Shown piece by piece: positions 32,336 through 40,439 of a stretch of 42,797 nucleotides of DNA. Location of the stretch: assembly GCA_004555425.1 (NCBI GenBank), contig SFID01000002.1, positions 1 through 42,797 on the forward strand, in the 5' to 3' direction. Origin of the DNA: Bacteroidales bacterium. GTDB taxonomy: Bacteria; Bacteroidota; Bacteroidia; Bacteroidales; Bacteroidaceae. Position 1 is the stretch's first letter, and every line of letters begins with the position of its first letter. The translations under genes were made by a program, and so were the position numbers. Below the pieces are notes generated by a model that worked only from the letters and a program-made list of their open reading frames with translations, made no database searches and was not told the origin of the DNA.

Positions 32336-33649
32336 ATGAAAGTCTTAAAATTCGGAGGAACCTCCGTAGGTACTCCACAACGTATGAAAGATGTTGCCCA
32401 GTTAATCAACGATGGGCAGCAAAAGATTGTGGTCCTCTCGGCCATGTCGGGTACAACGAACTCGCTGGTGGAAATTTCCGACTACTATCGCAAAAGAAAT
32501 TCCGAGGCGGCAGGAAGCGTCATCAATAAATTGCGCACCAAGTATATGCAGCACCTTGAAGAACTCTATACACAAGAGGAAACCAAGCAGAAGACGCGCG
32601 CACTGCTGGAAGAAATCTTCATCTTCTTGCACAGCTTTGCTGGTTGCGAATTTTCAGATGCCAACGAGAAAGCAATCCTCGCACAGGGAGAACTGATGAG
32701 CACCAATATGGTGACCAACTATCTGCTAGAACAAGGCGTGAAGGTTCTCCTGCTGCCCGCCCTTGACTATATGCGAATTGATGAGAAGGGCGAACCCGAT
32801 ACTCACTTTATCAAGAAACAACTGGAGACACTCCTTGCCGCCAACAAGCATTACGACCTGTATATCACGCAGGGCTTTATCTGTCGCAACCGAATGGGCG
32901 AGATTGATAACCTTCAGCGCGGCGGTTCCGACTACACGGCTTGCCTGATAGGAGCCGCCCTGCGCACGGAAGAGATCCAAATCTGGACCGACATCGATGG
33001 TATGCACAACAACGACCCCCGTGTGGTAGAGGGAACGCAGCCTGTGCGTCAGTTGCATTTTGAAGAAGCCGCCGAACTGGCTTATTTCGGTGCCAAGATT
33101 CTACACCCTACCTGCATCCAACCCGCACGATATGCCCGCGTGCCTGTTCGTCTGCTCAATACAATGGACCCCACTGCACCAGGAACGATTATCAACAACG
33201 AAATGCAGCGCGGCAGCATCAAGGCTGTGGCTGCAAAGGACAATATCACTGCAATCAAGATTGTCAGCAGCCGTATGCTTTTGGCCACAGGATTCCTGCG
33301 CAAAGTATTTGAAATCTTCGAAACCTACAATACCAGCATAGACATGGTCACTACCTCCGAAGTGGGCGTTTCGTTGAGCATCGACAATACCAGCCGTATC
33401 GTTCCCATCTTGGAGGAACTGAAGAAGTACGGCACGGTAGAGGTGGACGACAATATGTGTATCATTTGCGTCGTTGGCGACCTCGCTTGGGGTAACGTAG
33501 GCTACGAAACCCTAGTGACCGATGCACTCCGCGATATACCTCTGCGTATGATCTCCTATGGCGGAAGCAATCATAATATCTCCTTCCTCGTTCGCGAAGA
33601 AGACAAACAAGCTGCGCTGCAAGCATTGAGCAAGAATCTCTTTCATTAA
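32336..33649 (+). CDS. lysC: Aspartate kinase
   Basis: Aspartokinase makes aspartyl-4-phosphate, the first step toward lysine, diaminopimelate, threonine and methionine. The 437-residue protein is monofunctional, with no homoserine dehydrogenase part. The N-terminal kinase domain has KFGGTSVGTPQRM (4-16), QGFICRNRMGEI (about 180-191) and the aspartate-binding region RGGSDYTACLIGA (about 196-208). Two ACT domains (about 300-437) carry feedback control, probably by lysine. lysA follows 190 bp downstream, so the first and last enzymes of lysine synthesis are neighbours, separated by a likely terminator and a TATATA repeat. Confidence 0.96.
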   Translation: MKVLKFGGTSVGTPQRMKDVAQLINDGQQKIVVLSAMSGTTNSLVEISDYYRKRNSEAAGSVINKLRTKYMQHLEELYTQEETKQKTRALLEEIFIFLHSFAGCEFSDANEKAILAQGELMSTNMVTNYLLEQGVKVLLLPALDYMRIDEKGEPDTHFIKKQLETLLAANKHYDLYITQGFICRNRMGEIDNLQRGGSDYTACLIGAALRTEEIQIWTDIDGMHNNDPRVVEGTQPVRQLHFEEAAELAYFGAKILHPTCIQPARYARVPVRLLNTMDPTAPGTIINNEMQRGSIKAVAAKDNITAIKIVSSRMLLATGFLRKVFEIFETYNTSIDMVTTSEVGVSLSIDNTSRIVPILEELKKYGTVEVDDNMCIICVVGDLAWGNVGYETLVTDALRDIPLRMISYGGSNHNISFLVREEDKQAALQALSKNLFH

Positions 33650-33666
33650 GGCAGCCAGCAAATGGC

Positions 33667-33714
33667 AAGCCCGTTCCCATCCCGATTGGTGATGACGAAC
33701 GGGTGAACCTTTTT
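33667..33714 (+). terminator. Possible terminator after lysC
   Basis: CCCGTTC and GAACGGG form a short stem around a 22-nt loop and are followed by TTTTT (33710-33714). It is weaker than the other terminators in the window. Confidence 0.45.
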
Positions 33715-33733
33715 AAGGAAGGCAATTAGGAGC

Positions 33734-33789
33734 GTACTCCTTATATATAATGTACTCTTTATATATGTGTACTCCTTATATATATAGGT
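33734..33789. repeat. Three tandem copies of GTACTC-TTATATATA
   Basis: Copies begin at 33734, 33752 and 33769 (spacing 18 and 17 bp). Each has GTACTCCTTATATATA or a one-base variant. The array lies 50-105 bp before the lysA start and could hold promoter or operator sites. Confidence 0.75.
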
Positions 33790-33839
33790 ATGTCTTTCAT
33801 ACAACACAATAAGAAACTAGATAGACAAGCTATACTACC

Positions 33840-35033
33840 GTGTCACAGATAACTTTTCCCGTAAATCGCTTCCAGCAGTTGGACACGCCGTTCTATTATT
33901 ACGACCTGTACACTCTGCAACAGACGCTTAGTGCCATTAGCGAAGCCATCCAAAAAGATCCCCACTATCAAGTGCATTATGCTGTCAAGGCAAATGCCAA
34001 TCCGCGCCTGCTTTCTTTGATTGCCAAGGCTGGTTTTGGCGCAGACTGTGTGAGTGGTGGGGAGATACAAGCCGCCCTCAATGCTGGATTTCCGTCAAAG
34101 AAAATAGTCTATGCAGGGGTGGGCAAGAGTGATAAGGAAATTCTCTCAGCTTTGCGAGCAGGCATTTTCTGCTTCAACGTAGAGAGTGTTCCTGAACTCG
34201 AAGTAATCAATCAGTTAGCTGCCGCTCAGGGCGTTGTGGCTAATGTCGCCTTGCGCATCAATCCCAATGTGGATGCACATACCCATGCGAAAATCACAAC
34301 GGGCTTGGCCGAAAATAAATTCGGCATTGCCATGGAAGATATGTTGCCAACTCTTCAACGTGCAGATGTTTTGACAAACGTACGGTGCGTGGGTCTGCAT
34401 TTTCATATCGGTTCGCAGATTGAGCAGATGGATAGTTTCGTTCACCTCTGCGAGCGCATCAACGAATTGCAAGATTGCCTCGAAGCCGCAGGGCATAACG
34501 TGGAACATATCAACGTAGGCGGAGGTTTGGGCGTGGACTATGTCCATCCGCTGACCAATCCCATCCCCCAATTCCGCGCATACTTCGACACCTTCCGCTC
34601 CCACCTGCATTTGCGCCCCCAGCAGACGCTTCACTTTGAACTGGGTCGCAGTGTCGTTGCCCAATGCGGCCACCTTATATCCCGCGTACTCTATGTCAAG
34701 GAGGGCCATATCAAGCGTTTTGCCATCTTGGATGCAGGTATGACCGACCTCGTACGTCCCGCTATGTATGGCTCTCGTCATGCCATATCGTTGCTGGATA
34801 AGCAAGGCGGTTGTGTGGCAGCCTCAGATACGAATCTGCACTATGATGTCGTAGGTCCCATCTGCGAGAGTAGCGATGTCTTTGCCACCGACCTCTCCCT
34901 CCCGTTGCTCCACCGTGGCGACCTGCTTGCCCTCCATTCCGCTGGTGCTTATGGCGAGGTGATGGCTTCCACCTATAACTGCCGCCCTTTGGCCCCTGCC
35001 TACTATTCCGACGAACTAAATGCCGAATCCTAA
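33840..35033 (+). CDS. lysA: Diaminopimelate decarboxylase
   Basis: LysA decarboxylates meso-diaminopimelate to L-lysine with pyridoxal phosphate. The 397-residue length is typical. The PLP lysine is K50 in HYAVKANANP. HFHIGSQIEQ (about 185-194), the phosphate-binding glycines HINVGGGLGVDY near 221-232, and the C-terminal CESSDVFATD and GAYGEVMAS complete the fold-III decarboxylase pattern. The start is GTG at 33840 (GTG-TCA-CAG). No in-frame ATG lies close upstream, so weak initiation may keep the enzyme level low and spare diaminopimelate for the cell wall. A repeat-rich 300-bp gap follows before thrS. Confidence 0.96.
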   Translation: MSQITFPVNRFQQLDTPFYYYDLYTLQQTLSAISEAIQKDPHYQVHYAVKANANPRLLSLIAKAGFGADCVSGGEIQAALNAGFPSKKIVYAGVGKSDKEILSALRAGIFCFNVESVPELEVINQLAAAQGVVANVALRINPNVDAHTHAKITTGLAENKFGIAMEDMLPTLQRADVLTNVRCVGLHFHIGSQIEQMDSFVHLCERINELQDCLEAAGHNVEHINVGGGLGVDYVHPLTNPIPQFRAYFDTFRSHLHLRPQQTLHFELGRSVVAQCGHLISRVLYVKEGHIKRFAILDAGMTDLVRPAMYGSRHAISLLDKQGGCVAASDTNLHYDVVGPICESSDVFATDLSLPLLHRGDLLALHSAGAYGEVMASTYNCRPLAPAYYSDELNAES

Positions 35034-35085
35034 CGGCTGGCGAGGAATCATGGCGGTAACTCTTTAGTTGCAACCAAATTATGGC

Positions 35086-35170
35086 AGGTTCTATAAATTA
35101 GCATGCGATAGACATGAATACATCCAAGCAAAATAGAAACTTAACCTTCCATTGAAATTTATAGAACCTA
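35086..35170. mobile_element. MITE-like element with 15-bp terminal inverted repeats
   Basis: AGGTTCTATAAATTA (35086-35100) and the reverse complement of 35155-35169 match at 14 of 15 bases and bound an 85-bp unit. A homologous stretch lies at 17809-17873, and fragments at 7303-7321 and 25014-25045. No protein is encoded. A small non-autonomous transposon or a folding intergenic repeat would both fit. Confidence 0.55.
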
Positions 35171-35273
35171 CTTTATATCTAACCCCCACAATTCGTTTGG
35201 GATGGCTTTGCGGCTATTAGAATATATATATTGGTCTAACACTAGACTTTAGCTGCGAAAATGCGGGCGGATA

Positions 35274-35305
35274 TTTTCCTCCTCAAAAAATAATTCGTAC
35301 ATTTG
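35274..35305 (+). promoter_or_regulatory. thrS promoter
   Basis: TTTTC (35274-35278), 19 bp and TACATTTG (35298-35305) form a good Bacteroidetes promoter, about 27 nt leader before the ATG at 35338. Confidence 0.6.
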
Positions 35306-35337
35306 CGCCCAAATCAGAAAAATTGAAAATTCCTACT

Positions 35338-37281
35338 ATGATAAAAATCACCTTTCCCGATGGCTCCGTCCGTGAATACGAAAGCGGAGTAACGGGTTTA
35401 CAGATTGCCGAGAGTATTTCCTCTCGTCTGGCACAGGATGTTTTGGTATGTGGTGTCAACGGTGAGACCGTTGAACTGAATCGTCCGATTACGGCCGATG
35501 CCTCCATCCAACTCTATAAGTGGGACGACCCCGAAGCAAAGCATGCCTTCTGGCACACTTCTGCCCACCTTATGGCTGAAGCTATGCAGGAACTGTGGCC
35601 TGGAACACAGTTTGGTATCGGTCCTGCTATCGAAAATGGATTCTATTATGACGTGATGCCCCCCGAAGGCGTCAGCATCTCCGAGAGCGACTTTGGGCTG
35701 ATTGAAAAGAAGATGCAGGAACTCGTCACTCGCAAGGAAGCCCTCGTACGTAGCGATATTTCCAAGGCTGACGCGCTTCAGTTCTTCGCTGAGCACGGAC
35801 AGACTTACAAGAATGAGTTGATTGAGGAACTTGAAGATGGTCATATTACCACCTATACTCAAGGACAATATACGGACCTTTGCCGCGGCCCGCACCTTAT
35901 GACAACGGCTCCAATCAAGGCTGTCAAGGTGATGGCTGTAAGTTCAGCCTATTGGCGCGGCGATGAAAAACGTCCGCAAATGACGCGTGTCTACGGTATC
36001 TCCTTCCCTAAGAAGAAGATGCTTGATGAGTATCTCCAGCTTCTTGAAGAAGCCAAGCGTCGCGACCATCGCAAGATTGGCAAGGAGATGGAACTCTTCA
36101 TGTTCTCCGAACTCGTAGGAAAGGGTCTTCCTCTTTGGTTGCCGAAGGGTACGGCTCTGCGTTTGCGCCTTGAAGATTTCCTCAAGAAAATCCAGAAGCG
36201 CTTTGGCTACCAGCAGGTGATGACGCCGCATATTGGTAGCAAGAATCTCTATGTGACCTCGGGCCACTACGCCAAATACGGCAAAGACAGCTTCCAGCCT
36301 ATCCACACTCCCGAAGAGGGAGAAGAGTATATGCTGAAGCCTATGAACTGCCCCCACCACTGTGCTATCTTTGCTTGGAAGCCTCGTTCGCACAAGGAAC
36401 TCCCGCTCCGCCTTGCCGAGTTTGGTACGGTGTATCGCTACGAGCAGAGTGGCGAGCTTCACGGCTTGACCCGTGTGCGCGGCTTTACTCAGGACGATGC
36501 ACATATCTTCTGCCGCCCCGACCAAGTGAAGGATGAGTTCCTCCGCGTGATGGATATCATCATGATTATCTTCGATGCCCTGAAATTCGATAAGTTTGAA
36601 GCCCAGATTTCTCTGCGTGACAAAGTAAATCGCTCGAAATATATCGGTTCTGAGGAGAACTGGGACAAGGCTGAACAGGCTATTATTGAGGCTTGCCATG
36701 AGAAGGGTCTGCCTGCTGTTATTGAATATGGCGAGGCTGCTTTCTATGGTCCTAAACTTGACTTTATGGTCAAGGACGCCCTCGGCCGTCGCTGGCAGTT
36801 GGGTACCATTCAGGTAGACTACAACCTGCCCGAACGTTTCAACCTTGAATATACGGGCGCCGACAACCAGAAGCACCGTCCTGTGATGATTCACCGCGCC
36901 CCCTTCGGTTCGATGGAGCGCTTCGTGGCTGTGCTCATTGAACATACGGCTGGCCACTTCCCCTTGTGGCTGATGCCCGACCAAGTAGCAATTCTGCCTA
37001 TCTCCGATAAGTTCAACGACTATGCCGAACAGGTACGCCGTCAATTGGATGAAGCAGATGTGCGCGCCATCGTTGATGACCGCAGCGAGAAAATCGGCCG
37101 CAAGATTCGCGATAACGAGATGAAGCATATCCCGTATCTGCTCATCGTAGGCGAAAAAGAGGCTGCCGAAGGCATTGTGGCCGTTAGAAAACAAGGTGAA
37201 GGCGACCAAGGAAGCATGAAAATCGCTGATTTCGCAAAGAAAATCAACGATGAAGTTGCTGAGATGGTAAAAAAATACTAA
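35338..37281 (+). CDS. thrS: Threonyl-tRNA synthetase
   Basis: ThrRS charges tRNA-Thr and removes serine from mischarged tRNA. At 647 residues it is full length. It has a TGS domain (1-60), an editing domain with H73-xxx-H77 (HTSAHLMAEAM), the class II catalytic core with MNCPHHC holding the zinc ligand C338, TVYRYEQSGELHGLTRVRGF as motif 2, and a C-terminal anticodon-binding domain (about 545-647). The frame also offers a TTG at 35323, but the ATG at 35338 starts the TGS domain (MIKITFPDG). It heads the classic thrS-infC-rpmI-rplT gene order. An internal promoter for infC overlaps its stop codon. Confidence 0.98.
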   Translation: MIKITFPDGSVREYESGVTGLQIAESISSRLAQDVLVCGVNGETVELNRPITADASIQLYKWDDPEAKHAFWHTSAHLMAEAMQELWPGTQFGIGPAIENGFYYDVMPPEGVSISESDFGLIEKKMQELVTRKEALVRSDISKADALQFFAEHGQTYKNELIEELEDGHITTYTQGQYTDLCRGPHLMTTAPIKAVKVMAVSSAYWRGDEKRPQMTRVYGISFPKKKMLDEYLQLLEEAKRRDHRKIGKEMELFMFSELVGKGLPLWLPKGTALRLRLEDFLKKIQKRFGYQQVMTPHIGSKNLYVTSGHYAKYGKDSFQPIHTPEEGEEYMLKPMNCPHHCAIFAWKPRSHKELPLRLAEFGTVYRYEQSGELHGLTRVRGFTQDDAHIFCRPDQVKDEFLRVMDIIMIIFDALKFDKFEAQISLRDKVNRSKYIGSEENWDKAEQAIIEACHEKGLPAVIEYGEAAFYGPKLDFMVKDALGRRWQLGTIQVDYNLPERFNLEYTGADNQKHRPVMIHRAPFGSMERFVAVLIEHTAGHFPLWLMPDQVAILPISDKFNDYAEQVRRQLDEADVRAIVDDRSEKIGRKIRDNEMKHIPYLLIVGEKEAAEGIVAVRKQGEGDQGSMKIADFAKKINDEVAEMVKKY

Positions 37282-37286
37282 CTTTG
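37256..37286 (+). promoter_or_regulatory. infC promoter overlapping the thrS stop codon
   Basis: TTG (37256-37258), 20 bp and TAACTTTG (37279-37286) form a near-consensus promoter whose TAA is the thrS stop. It would give infC a leader of about 175 nt. A small palindrome CTTTGCG-CGCAAAG follows. Confidence 0.6.
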
Positions 37287-37467
37287 CGCCCGCAAAGAGC
37301 TTAAATCCTGTAAGTGAACTCGCAAAAAGGAAGGGCTGGATTTGCACAATAGACTTGTCGCCAAATTGAGGCGTCCAAGGTTCCGCCCATTCCGTTGCTT
37401 GCTTAGTTCGCTGCTGGCGAATGAAAATTTGCTTCAAAGAAAAATCATAAGACAACAGACAACCTGA

Positions 37468-38136
37468 ATGAAGATTGGAAATAAGAACGACAAAATGAAG
37501 TTCCAGTACCGTGTGAACGGACAAATCCGCGCACGTGAGGTACGAATCGTGGGAGATGACGTGGAGTCCGTAGTGATGCCGACGAGCAAGGCCCTGCAAA
37601 TGGCCGAGCAGAAAGGTTTGGACCTCGTAGAAATCTCACCCAATGCCCAGCCACCTGTTTGTCGCATGATTGACTATTCCAAGTTCCTCTATCAGCAGAA
37701 GAAGAGGCAGAAGGAATTGAAAGCAAAGCAAGTGAAGGTTGAGGTGAAGGAAATTCGTTTCGGACCTCAGACCGATGAGCACGACTACAACTTCAAACTC
37801 AAGCACGCCAAGGAATTCCTCAGCGACGGCGATAAGGTGAAGGCTTACGTATTCTTCCGCGGTCGCAGTATTCTCTTCAAAGAGCAAGGTGAGGTTCTCC
37901 TCCTGCGCTTTGCCAATGACCTCGAAGAGTACGGCAAGGTAGAGCAAATGCCTGTGCTTGAAGGTAAGCGTATGATTATCTTCATCGCACCTAAGAAATC
38001 AAACGCCAAGCGCGAAGAAACCACAGCAACGGAAAGCGCAGAGCCTGCCGTAGCAGTTCCCGAAAAGAAGAAAGCACCCAAGCAAAATTCTCCCAAGGAA
38101 TACAAAGGTCCCTTCGTTGAGGGCGAAGATTTCTAA
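37468..38136 (+). CDS. infC: Translation initiation factor IF-3
   Basis: IF-3 keeps 30S subunits free and proofreads start-codon choice. The 222-residue protein has the N-domain with YRVNGQIRAREVRIVGDD (about 14-31) and the linker/C-domain with VKEIRFGPQTDEHDYNFKLKHA split around residues 92-113. It ends in a 40-residue Ala, Glu and Lys-rich tail seen in Bacteroidetes. The start is the ATG at 37468, with an in-frame stop directly before it. A second ATG at 37495 is possible. Many bacteria use a rare start codon here for autoregulation; this one apparently does not. rpmI and rplT follow. Confidence 0.96.
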   Translation: MKIGNKNDKMKFQYRVNGQIRAREVRIVGDDVESVVMPTSKALQMAEQKGLDLVEISPNAQPPVCRMIDYSKFLYQQKKRQKELKAKQVKVEVKEIRFGPQTDEHDYNFKLKHAKEFLSDGDKVKAYVFFRGRSILFKEQGEVLLLRFANDLEEYGKVEQMPVLEGKRMIIFIAPKKSNAKREETTATESAEPAVAVPEKKKAPKQNSPKEYKGPFVEGEDF

Positions 38137-38156
38137 AGATTCAGAAAAGAGTGCGC

Positions 38157-38180
38157 GCCGAGTTTGGTATCTCACTCGGC
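38157..38180 (+). promoter_or_regulatory. Hairpin between infC and rpmI
   Basis: GCCGAGT (38157-38163) and ACTCGGC (38174-38180) form a short stem 20 nt after the infC stop, without a following T-run. It may be a processing or L20 regulatory site; this is inference. Confidence 0.4.
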
Positions 38181-38218
38181 CGCCTTATAATAATAACCCC
38201 TTTTAAAAACAAAAGAAA

Positions 38219-38416
38219 ATGCCAAAAGTAAAGACTAATTCCGGTGCTAAAAAAAGATTCGCTCTTACCGGAACGGGTAAGATTAAGAGACAGCACGCTT
38301 TCCACAGTCACATTCTGACGAAGAAAACGAAGAAGCAGAAGAGAAACCTTGTACACGACGCCATCGTTGACCGTACAAACGTGAAGCAGGTGCGCGAACT
38401 TCTTTGCCTCCGCTAA
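38219..38416 (+). CDS. rpmI: 50S ribosomal protein L35
   Basis: The 65-residue, very basic protein starts MPKVKTNSGAKKRFALTGTG and contains KIKRQHAFHSHILTKKTKKQ, the standard L35 pattern. L35 is part of the large ribosomal subunit. It lies 82 bp after infC and 123 bp before rplT in the conserved thrS-infC-rpmI-rplT order. The ATG follows an A-rich leader (AAAACAAAAGAAA), typical of well translated Bacteroidetes genes, which rarely use a Shine-Dalgarno sequence. Confidence 0.97.
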   Translation: MPKVKTNSGAKKRFALTGTGKIKRQHAFHSHILTKKTKKQKRNLVHDAIVDRTNVKQVRELLCLR

Positions 38417-38539
38417 CAGCTTTCAGGACGCAGGTCCAATTCTTAATCAAAAACAACCACAAAAGTCTAACAAGGGTGATTAGCTCAAAGACCACGAACA
38501 ATCTGCTGTGGCGCTAACATCCAAAAATGAATCAAAGCT

Positions 38540-38884
38540 ATGCCAAGATCAGTAAATCATGTTGCTTCTCGCGCAAAGAGAAAGAGAATCCTGAAACTCA
38601 CTCGCGGTTACTACGGTGCCCGTAAGAACGTCTGGACCGTTGCCAAGAATACTTGGGAGAAGGGTCTTACCTACGCCTTCCGTGACCGCCGCACCAAGAA
38701 GCGCAACTTCCGCGCTCTCTGGATTCAGCGTATCAACGCTGCTGCCCGCCTCGAGGGTCTCTCTTACTCTCAGCTTATGGGCGCTCTTCACAAGGCTGGT
38801 ATTGAAATCAACCGCAAGGTGCTTGCTGACCTCGCTGTCAACAACCCTGAGGCTTTCAAGGCCATCGTTGCCAAGGTGAAGTAA
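38540..38884 (+). CDS. rplT: 50S ribosomal protein L20
   Basis: The 114-residue basic protein starts MPRSVNHVASRAKRKRILK and carries the GYYGARKNVWTVAK region (23-36) and the C-terminal LADLAVNNPEAF of L20. L20 is needed early in 50S assembly and in many bacteria represses its own operon by binding mRNA. The 123-bp gap after rpmI is long enough to hold such a site, but I cannot fold it with confidence. Two near-identical terminators follow at 38913-38949 and 39027-39063. Confidence 0.98.
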   Translation: MPRSVNHVASRAKRKRILKLTRGYYGARKNVWTVAKNTWEKGLTYAFRDRRTKKRNFRALWIQRINAAARLEGLSYSQLMGALHKAGIEINRKVLADLAVNNPEAFKAIVAKVK

Positions 38885-38912
38885 TTTTCGCTCACTAGCA
38901 AATATCAAAAAT

Positions 38913-38949
38913 GCACCATATCGTTATCGTGACGATATGGTGCTTTTTT
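38913..38949 (+). terminator. Terminator 1 after rplT
   Basis: A perfect 12-bp stem GCACCATATCGT with a 7-nt loop, followed by TTTTTT. A-rich flanks let it also act on the opposite strand. Confidence 0.9.
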
Positions 38950-39026
38950 CTGATAGTAAGAAGTGCCCCGTTCGTTGTTTTGCGGCAACCTTGGATAGTT
39001 AATTCATTAAGGGAATCAGTGAAAAA

Positions 39027-39063
39027 GCACCATATCGTTCTTGTGACAATATGGTGCTTTTTT
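39027..39063. terminator. Terminator 2, near-copy of terminator 1
   Basis: The stem is the same, with one changed base in the right arm (ACAATATGGTGC), and TTTTTT follows. AAAAA precedes the stem, so it probably also stops the minus-strand QueD-like gene. The two copies lie 114 bp apart. Confidence 0.85.
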
Positions 39064-39126
39064 GAGGGTCAGATGCGTACTGCAGGTTGCCGCAAAGCAA
39101 CCGCAGTTACGTCAGATTTCAGGGAA

Positions 39127-39693
39127 TTACGCCTTCTTCCATCCGCATTTGGGACATACGCCTTTCTCGTTGAGGGCGATGCCGCAGAGAGGACAACGTT
39201 CAATGCTGGTGTGTGAAGGAAATTCCTCTGTTGCTGCGTTTACACCACTGGTAAAAGTCAGTTTTACGATGTTGAGTTTGTCCTTCAACAGATCGTAAAC
39301 GATTTTAATCATACCTTCTACCGTCATCGTTTCCTTCGTGACAACCAGACGGCAGTCGGGAAATGCTTCTGCCAGTTCAGTTTTGAAAGCTGCGCCTTTC
39401 ATGGTGTTTTGGGGCGTTCCGTTCTTGATACCCGTTTGTTCGTACACACCGAGGATGGCAGGGAGGAGCGGGTCATCCTGACGGAGAATGAGGGCGTGGT
39501 CAAAGTTCTTGAGTACGTCCCAGGCTACCTTCTGGATTTCGTTGCAGGGGTAGGCCATGTTTACGCCTTCGTTGATCGGTTCTTCAACTTCGATAGTGAG
39601 CACACCCGTGTGACCGTGGAGGTACTGGGCTTCGCCCTTGAAGCCATAGAAACGGTGTGCATACTGGAGGTCTAAGGTTGCAATACTTCTCAT
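39127..39693 (-). CDS. QueD/6-pyruvoyl-tetrahydropterin synthase family protein with C-terminal zinc ribbon
   Basis: The 188-residue protein matches the tunnel-fold QueD/PTPS family (queuosine or pterin synthesis). The zinc ligands H13 (YAHRF), H26 and H28 (LHGH) are present. So are the later FDHALI pair and the KET glutamate. The catalytic cysteine that usually lies four residues before the first His of the HGH motif is replaced by alanine (A22, in GEAQYLHGH). The last 20 residues (RCPLCG, then CPKCGWKK) add a four-cysteine zinc ribbon not found in classical QueD. The frame is open from 39840, but that would overlap thioredoxin; the ATG at 39693 starts the fold. The reaction is therefore uncertain. 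Thioredoxin is encoded 83 bp upstream on the same strand. Confidence 0.85.
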   Translation of the reverse strand: MRSIATLDLQYAHRFYGFKGEAQYLHGHTGVLTIEVEEPINEGVNMAYPCNEIQKVAWDVLKNFDHALILRQDDPLLPAILGVYEQTGIKNGTPQNTMKGAAFKTELAEAFPDCRLVVTKETMTVEGMIKIVYDLLKDKLNIVKLTFTSGVNAATEEFPSHTSIERCPLCGIALNEKGVCPKCGWKKA

Positions 39694-39776
39694 ACTTGAA
39701 ATAGGTTTTAGGTGATTGGTTAGGGGATTATTCTTGTTTTTGGGGGAAGGCTTCCCAAGGGTAGGGAACCGCAGTT

Positions 39777-40073
39777 TTAGAGGAGAGGGTCGAGGAGCGC
39801 GCGTAGTTCGTTCAGCGGCATAGCACCGCTCTGTCGCCAAATTGCTTCTCCCTTGCGAAAGAGCAGTAAGGTAGGTACTGACTGGATGGCAAATTGCTGG
39901 GCAAGGGCTTCGTTCTTGTCCACGTCCACCTTGATTATGCGAATCTTATCGCCGAGTTCAACTTTCAGATTCTCCAATATGGGGTGCATCCTTTTGCAGG
40001 GGCCGCACCACGTGGCGAAGAAATCCACGAGGGTTACCTTGTCGCTGTTAATGATGTCTTGAAATTGCTCCAT
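39777..40073 (-). CDS. trxA: Thioredoxin
   Basis: The 98-residue cytoplasmic protein has the redox motif WCGPC with C23 and C26, the conserved KVDVDKN region (48-54) and the cis-proline in SVPTLLLF (about 65-72). It is a single thioredoxin domain without a signal peptide, slightly shorter than E. coli TrxA (108). Thioredoxin reduces disulfides in enzymes such as ribonucleotide reductase. It lies upstream of the QueD-like gene on the same strand, possibly in one transcript. Confidence 0.95.
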   Translation of the reverse strand: MEQFQDIINSDKVTLVDFFATWCGPCKRMHPILENLKVELGDKIRIIKVDVDKNEALAQQFAIQSVPTLLLFRKGEAIWRQSGAMPLNELRALLDPLL

Positions 40074-40347
40074 TTGTGTTTCTCTTTAGGGATGGTGTAG
40101 TCGGAATGGATAGATAATGAGTTTTCCGAATGAATTTATAGAAAACAAAATTGTTTGTGTACGTTGTCTTAGCTTCCCTTCTGTGGGGAAGTAAGCTCTG
40201 CAAATATAATTCTTTTCGACTTTACGAAAAGCGGAAGTCTGTAATATATCCTATTCAAAAAGAAGAATGTCATAATTTTAGTGCGGTATTCTATAGAATA
40301 GGGCATATCCTATCACCATGCCCCCCGAACTATTGTAACGGAACAGG

Positions 40348-40393
40348 AAAAAGAAATACTCCCGTTATCAGCGTTGCAGGCGATAGCGGGAGT
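40348..40393 (-). terminator. Terminator after the M23 peptidase gene
   Basis: A 12-bp stem (ACTCCCG-TATC with one G-U pair) and 12-nt loop are followed on the minus strand by ATTTCTTTTT. It lies 47 bp past the peptidase stop. The rest of 40074-40347 shows no gene. Confidence 0.75.
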
Positions 40394-40439
40394 AATATGG
40401 GTGTGGTCATTTGTACCAGTATGGGGTACAAGTAAGTTT

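Noticed and set aside
35944..37599. 551-codon open frame opposite thrS
   Set aside because: It is antisense to thrS and the infC leader, and its translation resembles no protein family.
40151..40435. Small plus-strand frame upstream of the M23 peptidase terminator
   Set aside because: It overlaps the minus-strand terminator hairpin and shows no domain, promoter or homology.
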